From CAYLLE01 sp964384485 (GTDB lineage Bacteria; Spirochaetota; Spirochaetia; CAYLLE01), in the NCBI GenBank assembly GCA_964384485.1, contig CAYLLE010000001.1:47953-111952 (forward strand): a stretch of 64,000 nucleotides of DNA, given 5' to 3'. Each line of letters starts with the position of its first letter. The stretch's first letter is position 1. The position numbers were made by a program, and so were the translations under genes. Below, piece by piece: positions 34,311 through 42,339 of this stretch. A model generated the notes under the pieces. The model was given only the letters and a program-made list of their open reading frames with translations, was not told the DNA's origin and made no database searches.

Positions 34311-35304
34311 ACGTTTCAATCATGGCGATAACGTTTTCCGGCGGAACATCCTGCGGTACCGAGTGGGTGGGTCCGCCGATGTATCCTCCGCCGGCGCCGA
34401 GAATGTTCATCGTCTCTCTGGTCACCTGACGCACTTCATCAACCGACGCGTAGGGCAGGAACTGCTGGGTACTGATTCCTCCCCAAAATGTAAGTTTACT
34501 TCCATACCGGTTTTTCACTTGTTCAAGATCGTAAATCTCAGGCTGCAGGGTTTGATACACATCCAGTCCAATCTCAATCAGATCGTCAAATATTTCCGAT
34601 ACATCGCCGCAGGAATGCTGAAAAACATATAACCCTTTACTCCGTACTCTTCCGTAGAGGTCAGCCATCCGGGGCTTGATGAATTTTCTCCAGTGTTTAG
34701 GACCCATTAGCAAGCCGCGCTGCTGTCCCCAATCATCACCAAACATAAAACCGTCCAAATCGTATTGAAGGGCCACATCCAGTATTTTATGATTAAAGGC
34801 AAGAATTCCATCCAAAAGTTCCTCGACGAAACCGGGATTCAGTATCATATCGGCAAGGAGATTTTCCATTCCCCGAAGCGTCCATGCCCGTTCAAACATT
34901 GAGAATCCGATATTTCCTAATTTAAAAACATCTTCATCTAATTCAATCAATTCACCGAACCTTTTATGGAGATTATCCGTTTCAAGCCGGGGGAATGAAT
35001 AGCCGTTCATTTCAGGTGCAGGAAGCTGTATGTTGTCAACGATGCCGGTATCCTTATCCGCGCCGCTCTTGTTCCAGACCACTCCGAAGGCATCACGAAA
35101 AAATCCGGGCTTATCGGGAAGTTCTGTTATCCCGCCTTTAAAATAAGCGCTCTTGATATGATTACCAATTTTCGCATCAAAATCAGGATCCTTCAGGTAG
35201 TCCGCGATCCTCGCGCGCTCGTGGATGGTAAATCCTACTGAATACGGAACTCTGTCGGGCTCTTCGTGTTCAATGGCAGCAATTATACGTTCCCTTCTTG
35301 TCAT
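34288..35304 (-). CDS. Uroporphyrinogen decarboxylase (URO-D)-family protein
   Basis: A 338-residue member of the URO-D/MtaA/CmuA superfamily, a TIM-barrel family that includes HemE and corrinoid:CoM or THF methyltransferases. The QHSCGD motif (H230, C232) matches the zinc-binding site of the methyltransferase branch, and the HemE-specific N-terminus is missing. The start MTRRERIIAAIEHEEPDRVP is typical of the URO-D-like proteins found in sugar operons. It is the last gene of operon 3, 17 nt after the M20 peptidase. With the MttB-like gene it hints at methyl-group chemistry in this regulon, but no corrinoid carrier is encoded here. Confidence 0.82.
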   Translation of the reverse strand: MTRRERIIAAIEHEEPDRVPYSVGFTIHERARIADYLKDPDFDAKIGNHIKSAYFKGGITELPDKPGFFRDAFGVVWNKSGADKDTGIVDNIQLPAPEMNGYSFPRLETDNLHKRFGELIELDEDVFKLGNIGFSMFERAWTLRGMENLLADMILNPGFVEELLDGILAFNHKILDVALQYDLDGFMFGDDWGQQRGLLMGPKHWRKFIKPRMADLYGRVRSKGLYVFQHSCGDVSEIFDDLIEIGLDVYQTLQPEIYDLEQVKNRYGSKLTFWGGISTQQFLPYASVDEVRQVTRETMNILGAGGGYIGGPTHSVPQDVPPENVIAMIETFREGRSA

Positions 35305-35321
35305 AAAAAACTCCTTATAAG

Positions 35322-36410
35322 TCAGAACTGGTTTAAGAATTCACCGGCGATTTCCGCTTTTTGCACAAATGATGCCGTGAGAGCCCATTCTTCATCAGAA
35401 TGAAACCGGCCGCCTACCGGACCTAAACCGTCCAACACCGGAACCAGATCGGCTACATAACTGCTGTCGGACGCTCCGCCCCGGGAAATCGGGAATACCC
35501 GCACCCCTTTTCGTTCAGCGCATTTGCCGTATTTCCGGAACAGGGCCTCTGTTCCGGAATTCGGAGAAAAAGCAGGAAAAGCGGGTCCCGGCGTTAATAC
35601 GAACTTGCATCGGGTGCCGGAGCCGTTTACCAATTCCTCCGCCTTCCTTACCGCGGATTCGAGCACATCAAGCTCAAAGGCCCGGATCTCAAACTCGGCT
35701 TCGGCATAATCCGGAACCTGGTTGTAGGCCGAACCTCCCCGGACTATTCCGACATTAACCGTGCATTCCCTGCCGTAATCGGTCATGGATTCAAGCTTCT
35801 CTACCATACCGCACAACCCCCGGACGGCACTGACCCCCGAGGCGTGATCATTTCCCGCGTGCGCTGCTTTTCCGCAGGATTCCAGCTTGAATCTTCTAAG
35901 ACCCTTCCGGGCTGTAACAGCGTATAAACCCTCATCCGCTGGCGGAACAGGTTCGAAATTGAGACAGTATTCCGCCTTAAGGTTACGTCGAATGTAATTG
36001 CGGAATGCCTGAGTGGGGATTTCTTCCCGGCCGTTCACCACAATCCGGAGGTTTCTTTTCTTCGTTCTGTCGAGAGTTTGCAGGAGTACGGTCAGACCGC
36101 CCTTCATATCCGCGACTCCGGCTCCATAGATCCTGTCAGGCTGACTGCCGATTCGGAACGGGACTTCCTGCGGACCAAGGACGGTGTCGGCATGACCCAG
36201 CAGAAGTACCTGACCGTCGGAAGATCCCCGGACCGCGTCCAGAACGGGAAATGAAACATCTCCCTCTTTGAGTTCTTGAATCCTCACGGTGAAGTCCCGT
36301 TCCTCTAAACAGGGTGTAAGTAATGCCATCACATCGCGTATACCTTCTTTACGAGAGCTTCTGCTGTCTATCCTGCAGAGGTCGGAGAGCATGGAAAGAA
36401 AATCATCCAT
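35322..36410 (-). CDS. M20-family metallopeptidase (ArgE/DapE/CPG2-like)
   Basis: A 362-residue zinc amidohydrolase of the M20 family. Metal ligands appear in GHADTV (H73, D75), GVADMKGG (D101), VNGREEIPT (the Glu-Glu pair) and near the C-terminus at GGRFHSDEEW. The inserted dimerisation domain begins after KAAHAGNDHASGVSAV. Members cleave N-acyl or peptide bonds of small molecules. Its start overlaps the stop of the aminotransferase by one base (TAATG), so the two are coupled. An N-acylated amino compound handled together with the class III aminotransferase is a reasonable guess. Cytoplasmic. Confidence 0.9.
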   Translation of the reverse strand: MDDFLSMLSDLCRIDSRSSRKEGIRDVMALLTPCLEERDFTVRIQELKEGDVSFPVLDAVRGSSDGQVLLLGHADTVLGPQEVPFRIGSQPDRIYGAGVADMKGGLTVLLQTLDRTKKRNLRIVVNGREEIPTQAFRNYIRRNLKAEYCLNFEPVPPADEGLYAVTARKGLRRFKLESCGKAAHAGNDHASGVSAVRGLCGMVEKLESMTDYGRECTVNVGIVRGGSAYNQVPDYAEAEFEIRAFELDVLESAVRKAEELVNGSGTRCKFVLTPGPAFPAFSPNSGTEALFRKYGKCAERKGVRVFPISRGGASDSSYVADLVPVLDGLGPVGGRFHSDEEWALTASFVQKAEIAGEFLNQF

Positions 36411-37699
36411 TAGAGTGTTTTTTCAACCTCCCTGATCTGCCTGGCCAGCTCCTCGGTTATACGAGCTGCTTCATCTTCCCGGAGGAGTAACGGCGGCTGG
36501 ATCCTGAGGACATTGCCGAACGGACCGCCTGCTCCAATTAAAATACCCCGTTCCCGGCATCCCGCGCGGATCTGCTTTGCGAACTCAGGTGCCGGCGTTT
36601 TGGCCGAATCTTTTACCAGTTCGATACCGATCATGAGCCCTCTGCCCCTTACTTCACCGGTCACGACCGTTTCCTCTTCCAGCGGCTTCAGCGAGTTCAT
36701 TATCTGCGAGCCCCTTTCCAGAGCATTTCCAGAGAGATCATTCCGGGTAATAAATTCTATGTTACTGAGAGCGGCCGCGCAGCTCACCGGATTACCGCCG
36801 AACGTCGAAAGATGGCTCCCCGGAGTAAAAGCCTCAGCTATTTCCGGGCGTACGGTAAACGCGGATAGGGGAAATCCGTTCGCGATTCCTTTTGCCGTCG
36901 TCATTATATCAGGAACAATGCCGCTATATTGAATTCCGAACATTTTTCCGGTCCTGCCGAATCCGGTTTGAACTTCATCACATATAAACAGAATATCATG
37001 CTCTTCCAAAATTTCTTTTACGTATTCGAAAAATCCGTCCGGCGGGACAATAATGCCCCCCTCTCCCAAAATCGGTTCCGTTATCATGGCGGCAACATCA
37101 CCGGCCGTTTGAAAACGTATCACATTCCGAAGATATTCCGCGGACTGTTCCGCGCAGGCTCCGGGAGACTCGGTACCGAAGGGACAGCGGTACGTGTAGG
37201 GCGCGGGGGTAAAGGCAATACCGGAAGCGTAAGGACCTCCGTCTGTTTTCCTGCTGCTGTTTCCGGTAATAGACAAAGTCATGTTGGTCCTGCCGTGGAA
37301 ACTGTGGGTCAACGCGATAAACTCGTGCCTGCCGGTATACTGTCTCGCGATCCGCAAAGCGCCTTCGATTGCTTCGGCGCCGCTGTTTCCGAAAAATGAT
37401 TTCCGGAGTGTGCCGGGAGTAATTTGGGAAAGCTTCTCTGCCAGGTTAGCTGCAGGGGAGTTGTAGTACACATAGGTGCAGCAGTGAACCCACCGTTCCA
37501 TCTGTTCTATGGCGGCATCAAGTATTTCCCGATTTCCATGCCCGGCATTTGTAACAGCGATGCCGCTGAAACAATCCAAATATTCTTTTCCGCTCCTGTC
37601 GGTCACGGTACAATCCTTCGCCGACATAAACTCCACATCTTCGAATCCAGAAACCATAGAGGTGATCATGTATTCCTGATAAAGATCCTTCGTATTCAT
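36410..37699 (-). CDS. Class III PLP-dependent aminotransferase
   Basis: A 429-residue class III aminotransferase of the GABA/ornithine/4-aminobutyrate type. Visible motifs: GNSGAEAIEGALRIARQYTGR (about 104-124), THSFHGRTNMTLS, FICDEVQTGFGRTG (D241 contacts the PLP ring) and the Schiff-base lysine K270 in TTAKGIANGFPL. It moves an amino group from an omega-amine or amino sugar-like donor to a keto acid. ATG 37699 is chosen from ACGGAG upstream and the 10-nt gap to the preceding gene. Unusual company: it lies within a sugar-catabolic operon and is coupled to an M20 peptidase. Confidence 0.9.
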   Translation of the reverse strand: MNTKDLYQEYMITSMVSGFEDVEFMSAKDCTVTDRSGKEYLDCFSGIAVTNAGHGNREILDAAIEQMERWVHCCTYVYYNSPAANLAEKLSQITPGTLRKSFFGNSGAEAIEGALRIARQYTGRHEFIALTHSFHGRTNMTLSITGNSSRKTDGGPYASGIAFTPAPYTYRCPFGTESPGACAEQSAEYLRNVIRFQTAGDVAAMITEPILGEGGIIVPPDGFFEYVKEILEEHDILFICDEVQTGFGRTGKMFGIQYSGIVPDIMTTAKGIANGFPLSAFTVRPEIAEAFTPGSHLSTFGGNPVSCAAALSNIEFITRNDLSGNALERGSQIMNSLKPLEEETVVTGEVRGRGLMIGIELVKDSAKTPAPEFAKQIRAGCRERGILIGAGGPFGNVLRIQPPLLLREDEAARITEELARQIREVEKTL

Positions 37700-37709
37700 T
37701 TTCACTCCG

Positions 37710-38738
37710 TTACGAAAGGTAAACAGGGTTTCCCGTTTCCACCGACTCGTTAATTCCGCAGATAATCCTTGTAACTTCAAGACCGTCCCTGGCCCCGGTC
37801 ATGGGCACCTGATCGGAAACAATACAGTCGACAAAATGACGGATACTCTCCACCGCGAACCCCATTGGTTTTCCGTAGATGTTCGGTCTAACCAGAACAT
37901 CCGGATACTTTGAATCTTCGGCGGTGTATTTCTGCATGGCTCTGTGATGGCTTCCATCCAGATAAATCACTCCCTCTGTTCCGACAACTTCGCACTTAAA
38001 GTCTATCAGACTTGGCGATGATTTAGGAAGGATCCAGCAGTTTTCCACCATCCCGACTCCGCCGTCTTGAAATTCCAAAATCATCTCGTAAAAATCGGGA
38101 GTCGTTATACCCATGCCCGTAAGTACTTTCGACCTGGCCACCCCGTACACCTTTTTAACCTTATCAGCAAACAGCCACCGGACCAAGTCTACCGAATGAC
38201 TTCCGATGAACCAGGCCACGGAGGACCGGCCGGCCCACTTAAGCCACTCTGTGGGGACGGTGATTTCATCATTCAGCCGTAAATAAATATATGAGGGGCT
38301 CCCGAGCTGCCCCTTCAAAATCGATTCTTTTGTCTTGTAAAAAATCGGATTCCACCGGTTGTGGAAATCAACCATAAACTTAACCCCTGCCGCTTCCGCG
38401 GCGTCCGCGATCTTCTCGCATTCTTCCACAGTGGTTGCCAGGGGTTTCTCTATAAGTACATCTTTGCCCGCTTCTATCGCGGCCAGTGCAATTTCGGTAT
38501 GGCTGAAATCGGGAGTTACTATCGAAACAGCACTGACGGAATCGTCCTGCAGAAGCTCCCGGTAATCGGAGTATCCGCTGTTCACGCCGTATTTTGACAT
38601 GGCCTGATTCAGCCTTTCTCCATCGGTGTCGCATAACGCTGCCAGATTAACCCGTTCATCGTAGTCATACGTCTGGGCGTGCATATCACCCCAGCCGCCT
38701 ACCCCGATAATTCCAATTCCTATTTCCCGGTTTTTCAT
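37710..38738 (-). CDS. Gfo/Idh/MocA-family sugar oxidoreductase
   Basis: A 342-residue NAD(P)-dependent oxidoreductase. The Rossmann start is IGIGIIGVGGWGDMH (6-20) and the family motif EKPLATT is at 97-103, with the C-terminal alpha/beta domain following. Members oxidise inositols, sugars or sugar acids, or reduce keto-sugars. A candidate catalytic block is GSHSVDLVRWLF. It follows the SDR gene by 12 nt and precedes the aminotransferase by 10 nt. The substrate cannot be predicted from sequence. Confidence 0.92.
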   Translation of the reverse strand: MKNREIGIGIIGVGGWGDMHAQTYDYDERVNLAALCDTDGERLNQAMSKYGVNSGYSDYRELLQDDSVSAVSIVTPDFSHTEIALAAIEAGKDVLIEKPLATTVEECEKIADAAEAAGVKFMVDFHNRWNPIFYKTKESILKGQLGSPSYIYLRLNDEITVPTEWLKWAGRSSVAWFIGSHSVDLVRWLFADKVKKVYGVARSKVLTGMGITTPDFYEMILEFQDGGVGMVENCWILPKSSPSLIDFKCEVVGTEGVIYLDGSHHRAMQKYTAEDSKYPDVLVRPNIYGKPMGFAVESIRHFVDCIVSDQVPMTGARDGLEVTRIICGINESVETGNPVYLS

Positions 38739-38750
38739 CTTTTGCTCCTC

Positions 38751-39530
38751 TTAAATACCTTTGTAACCGCCGGCGACAACAATTTCTTCCCCGGTAATGG
38801 CGTCGGAGGCCGGAGAAAGAAGAAAAAGCGCGGCACCAACCACATCATCCACCGTCAGAATCCGTTTTTGCGGAGTTTGCTCGATTATGTTCTGCCGTAA
38901 TTCTTCTATTGTCAGACCGCCGCTTTCGGCGATCATGGGCCAATGGGATTCGGCGATTGAAGTTTCCGTGGGACCGGGACACAGGGAGTTCACGCAGATT
39001 CCCTTGTCGGCAACCTCTTTTGCCAAAGACTGGGTAAAGCCGATAACCCCGAACTTGGAGGCACAATATGGACTTATCCTGGCTACTCCTGCCTTTCCGG
39101 CGGTGGAAGCGACATTCAGGATTTTCCCGCTCCTGTTTTTAATCATCTCCGGAAGCACCGCTTTACACATAAGGAATACCCCGGTTAAGTTCACCGAAAG
39201 AGTTTTGTTCCATTCTTCAAGAGAGGTTGTTTGAACGGGATCAGCCGGCCCGCCGATTCCGGCATTGTTGACTAATACATCAATTCCGCCGAACGCGGAA
39301 ATGGCTTCATTTACCGCCCCCGCCGCGTCTTCTTCCCGGGAGACATCCCCTGTATAGATAAACCCTTTACCGCCGGCGTCGTTTATGCGTTTGACCGTGT
39401 CTTTCAGCTGATCCGCCGAACGGGACATCACCGCGACCGCTGCTCCCCGCTCAGCCAGTGCCACGGCCAATCCGCGTCCAATTCCCCGGCCGCCTCCGGT
39501 TATCAATACCCGCATATCCTTAAAGTCCAT
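38751..39530 (-). CDS. Short-chain dehydrogenase/reductase
   Basis: A 259-residue classical SDR. Cofactor motif TGGGRGIG (11-18), NNAG (88-91), catalytic S142, Y155 and K159 (YCASK). It should oxidise or reduce a sugar or hydroxy acid with NAD(P). An arginine after the second strand (SRSAD, 36-40) suggests NADP preference, weakly. Second gene of operon 3, 22 nt after the isomerase-like gene. Confidence 0.93.
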   Translation of the reverse strand: MDFKDMRVLITGGGRGIGRGLAVALAERGAAVAVMSRSADQLKDTVKRINDAGGKGFIYTGDVSREEDAAGAVNEAISAFGGIDVLVNNAGIGGPADPVQTTSLEEWNKTLSVNLTGVFLMCKAVLPEMIKNRSGKILNVASTAGKAGVARISPYCASKFGVIGFTQSLAKEVADKGICVNSLCPGPTETSIAESHWPMIAESGGLTIEELRQNIIEQTPQKRILTVDDVVGAALFLLSPASDAITGEEIVVAGGYKGI

Positions 39531-39552
39531 TTGATCTGTTCTCCTTCATTTG

Positions 39553-40536
39553 TTACCGCAAAACATGTTCGGTAAGCAGCTCTAGCGTTCCCACAATATC
39601 CTGTTGACTCATTTTTTCTCTTATTCCTGTTTCATCCAGGGTTCCGGCGATTTCATAGAGTTTATGAATCATACTGACGGTACGGCTTAAGGCCGCGTAT
39701 CCGTCCTCCCGATAGGGGTATATATCGATACCGTACCAGCCGTCGAACTTGATCCGCCGGAGCCACCAGAAGAGTTCGATCATCTCCCATAAATTGACAC
39801 TGCCGATAATCATATCATGATCCCAATCCCGGTAGTTATCGTTTAGATGGAGATGAAACAGTCTTCCCTGCCGGGCCGCGAGAACCGCGGACTCCGCCGG
39901 ACTCTCTTGCGCCATCAGGGAGTGACCCACATCGAGGGTGATTCCCACATGGGGCTTTCCCGCCAGCTCGCAGAGAAGAAGGGCTTTACCCACATCGGAT
40001 ATGTGGCATTTGTTCCTGGGTTCCTTCGGCTTGTATTCAACTACGATTTTTACGCGGGGATTGTATTCAGAAATTTCACTAATCCCTTCCACCAGGTGAT
40101 TCCAGGCGGCTTCATAGTCCGATTGGAAGGGATAATCAAATCCGTCCTGACCGAGCCAAAGCTGCACATCCGCGGCTCCGGCTGCTTCGGCTGCGTCTAT
40201 TCCCCGCTTCACCAGTACTAATGCTTCTTTCCTGACGGCATAATCGGTCGACGAAAGAGAACCGTATTTCCATTTTGGGTCGGAGAAGACATCAATTTCC
40301 ACCATCCCGAGAGCCAGTCCGTGACTATCTAGGAGTTTTTTTAATCTAACAGGATCATTGAACTGACTGGGAAAATCCACAGCCAGACCTGTAATACCGC
40401 TTACCCGGGACAGTTTCTCTACCTGTTCGGTAAAACTGATATTTTCCCGGTAACCGTCTTTAACGAACCGGTCGGCACAATTGGAAAATGATGTGGTTGC
40501 CGCGTCTATCCGCAGCTTTTCCGGATATTTTTCCAT
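39553..40536 (-). CDS. Xylose isomerase-like TIM-barrel sugar isomerase/epimerase
   Basis: A 327-residue AP endonuclease 2/xylose isomerase-like TIM-barrel protein. The metal-site pattern is visible: VVEYKPKEP (Glu), GITLDVGHSLM (Asp, His), FHLHLNDNYRDWDHDMI (His, Asp) and YGIDIYP (Asp). It resembles L-rhamnose isomerase-type (RhaI-like) and related sugar isomerases, though other substrates are possible. ATG 40536 follows GAGG at 6 nt; a start 18 nt upstream is excluded because it lies inside the -10 element. First gene of the six-gene operon 3. Confidence 0.85.
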   Translation of the reverse strand: MEKYPEKLRIDAATTSFSNCADRFVKDGYRENISFTEQVEKLSRVSGITGLAVDFPSQFNDPVRLKKLLDSHGLALGMVEIDVFSDPKWKYGSLSSTDYAVRKEALVLVKRGIDAAEAAGAADVQLWLGQDGFDYPFQSDYEAAWNHLVEGISEISEYNPRVKIVVEYKPKEPRNKCHISDVGKALLLCELAGKPHVGITLDVGHSLMAQESPAESAVLAARQGRLFHLHLNDNYRDWDHDMIIGSVNLWEMIELFWWLRRIKFDGWYGIDIYPYREDGYAALSRTVSMIHKLYEIAGTLDETGIREKMSQQDIVGTLELLTEHVLR

Positions 40537-40552
40537 GATTACCTCGACTGCC

Positions 40553-40616
40553 ATTTTAGACAGGAGCGACTTGGACAGGCAACGTTCTATTTTTTACTTT
40601 TGTGCCACCCCTTTAC
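40553..40616 (-). promoter_or_regulatory. Promoter and shared operator of operon 3 (copy 3)
   Basis: Minus strand: GTAAA (40612-40616) and GTAAA (40593-40597), 19 bp start to start, ACA 3 bp before the proximal copy. 39 bp further is -10 TAAAAT (40553-40558), with no -35 consensus. The operator begins 9 bp after the stop of the response-regulator gene. Confidence 0.65.
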
Positions 40617-40624
40617 CGGCAGGT

Positions 40625-42283
40625 TCAGTCCATGGTATTCAGATTGTATTGATCTCTGTATTCCTGGGGTGAAACACCGAAGGCCTTCTTAAAAAACCTG
40701 GTGAATGAATGAGATGAAAGATATCCTACTTCTTCTCCGATCTCCTTTATTTTCAGATCGTTTCTCTGAAGCAGTTCTTTGGCCCGGTCAAGTCTCCGGT
40801 CGGCAATATAGGTTGATAAATTGGTGCTTGTGACATACTTGAAAAACCGGGAAAGGTAGGACGGATTCATATGGACGATGTCAGCCAGCCGCACCAGGGA
40901 CAGGTCTTCTCCCAGATTTGTATCGATATATTCCCGCAGTTTAAGTATTATGGCTCCCGACTGCTCCTGCTCCTGCTCGGATTGAAAAGTAAATATTTTA
41001 TCACCCAGCTCATGTAGGAAGCGGACCGCGTCGTCCCAAGAGGAATGTGTGTGCAGATCGGTAAGATTCCCCATTATTTTTGATTCTAACTTTTTTTTCA
41101 GATTCCACCGGTTTATGTACCTCAGGTAAATTAGGGAGATGCTAAGATATATCTCCTGAGCATACGGGTTGTCCCACCGCTTAACTTGGGCAAGCGGCTC
41201 CAGCAGAGAACCGAGGTGCTGACGGAAGTTATCCCTGTCGCCGGTGTCCAGCATGTTTTCAAGCAGATTCACCTGACCCAGCTTTTCGAATGACGTACGG
41301 ACTTCTCCAAGTTCCCCGTCGTCTTCCTGCCGGGCAAAAAGGTTTTGTTCGGTAATAATCATTTCCGTGCACAGTCCGAGCCTGCATCCTATCAGATGGT
41401 TCACCTCTTCGTATTTCTGCTGTATTTCCAGTATTGTAACCGGTGAATTGATCAGAAAAAAGGAGACTGTTTCACCCACAGACTTTTTAAGGGATGTCTG
41501 TATATATTCAAAAGCACCCTTGAGCCGGTTTAAATTCCGATCCTCCTCTATGTAATCAGAATCATACTGAAACAGCCAGATCATGCCGTTCCGTTTAAAC
41601 TCCGCGTTTATATACCGGCTCCGGCCGGGTAAAAATCTCTGCCCTAATGTTTCCAGGGAGTAAAGAAGGATATTCCGTCTTCTCCTGACTTTGTCGGTTG
41701 AACTTTCATCAAGATAACCGATGAACAAAAAAAACGGCCGGGCTATATCGATCGGTATACCCAGCTCGTCAAATTCTTCCTGGGAAATCCCGGTGACGGG
41801 TTTTATTCCGGTAAATAAATCGTAGAGAAACTTCCGGCGGATAACCGGAAGCGCGTTTTTAATTTGGCTCTGAGCTTCTTCCACAAGCTTCCGGTTATTA
41901 AGCTCTTCTTCTATCTCTTTTACTGCTTCCAGAACCTCCTGTATAATAACCTCATCCTCTTCCAGCTTCAGAAGATACCGCACTCCCTGATTCTTTATTG
42001 CCTTATATACATAATCAAATTCCTGATGTCCCGTAAGAAATACCACTTTGGCTTGAGGCCATTCGGACTTTATCTCCTCAAGCAGCTTTAGACCGGACAT
42101 TCCCGGCATCCGGATGTCCGACAGTACAACATCGATTTTGGTCCGGTACATCCAGTCCAGCGCTTCTTTCGCGTTATACGCCCGGAAGATATCCATATCG
42201 ATCTCAGGAACATCACTGAATAGATCAGCAAGCCAGTCTACAATTTGTATTTCATCATCAACGATTAAGAGATTATATTTCAT
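40625..42283 (-). CDS. YesN-type response regulator with AraC DNA-binding domain
   Basis: A 552-residue regulator. Residues 1 to about 120 form a receiver domain with acidic pair D9-D10, phospho-acceptor D56 in VVLSDIRMPGMSG, and a lysine in YLLKLEE. A long middle region of about 320 residues follows. The AraC/XylS double helix-turn-helix is at about 450-552 (LSLVRLADIVHMNPSYLSRFFK and KIKEIGEEVGYLSSHSFTRFFKKAFGVSPQEYR). It is the natural partner of the YesM-like kinase at 25-27 kb and the prime candidate to bind the GTAAA repeats. The start ATG 42283 lacks a Shine-Dalgarno. Confidence 0.94.
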   Translation of the reverse strand: MKYNLLIVDDEIQIVDWLADLFSDVPEIDMDIFRAYNAKEALDWMYRTKIDVVLSDIRMPGMSGLKLLEEIKSEWPQAKVVFLTGHQEFDYVYKAIKNQGVRYLLKLEEDEVIIQEVLEAVKEIEEELNNRKLVEEAQSQIKNALPVIRRKFLYDLFTGIKPVTGISQEEFDELGIPIDIARPFFLFIGYLDESSTDKVRRRRNILLYSLETLGQRFLPGRSRYINAEFKRNGMIWLFQYDSDYIEEDRNLNRLKGAFEYIQTSLKKSVGETVSFFLINSPVTILEIQQKYEEVNHLIGCRLGLCTEMIITEQNLFARQEDDGELGEVRTSFEKLGQVNLLENMLDTGDRDNFRQHLGSLLEPLAQVKRWDNPYAQEIYLSISLIYLRYINRWNLKKKLESKIMGNLTDLHTHSSWDDAVRFLHELGDKIFTFQSEQEQEQSGAIILKLREYIDTNLGEDLSLVRLADIVHMNPSYLSRFFKYVTSTNLSTYIADRRLDRAKELLQRNDLKIKEIGEEVGYLSSHSFTRFFKKAFGVSPQEYRDQYNLNTMD

Positions 42284-42295
42284 GTACTTTGAGAT

Positions 42296-42325
42296 AGTTT
42301 AGCAGAGAAGTAAGGTTGTTATCAA
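42296..42325 (-). promoter_or_regulatory. Possible promoter of the response regulator gene
   Basis: Minus strand: TTGATA (42320-42325), 18 bp, TAAACT (42296-42301), 12 nt before the ATG. It lies in the 56-bp gap after the GH28 gene. The GTAAA operator is absent, so the regulator is probably not under the same control. Confidence 0.4.
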
Positions 42326-42339
42326 CGGCGGGATCTTTA

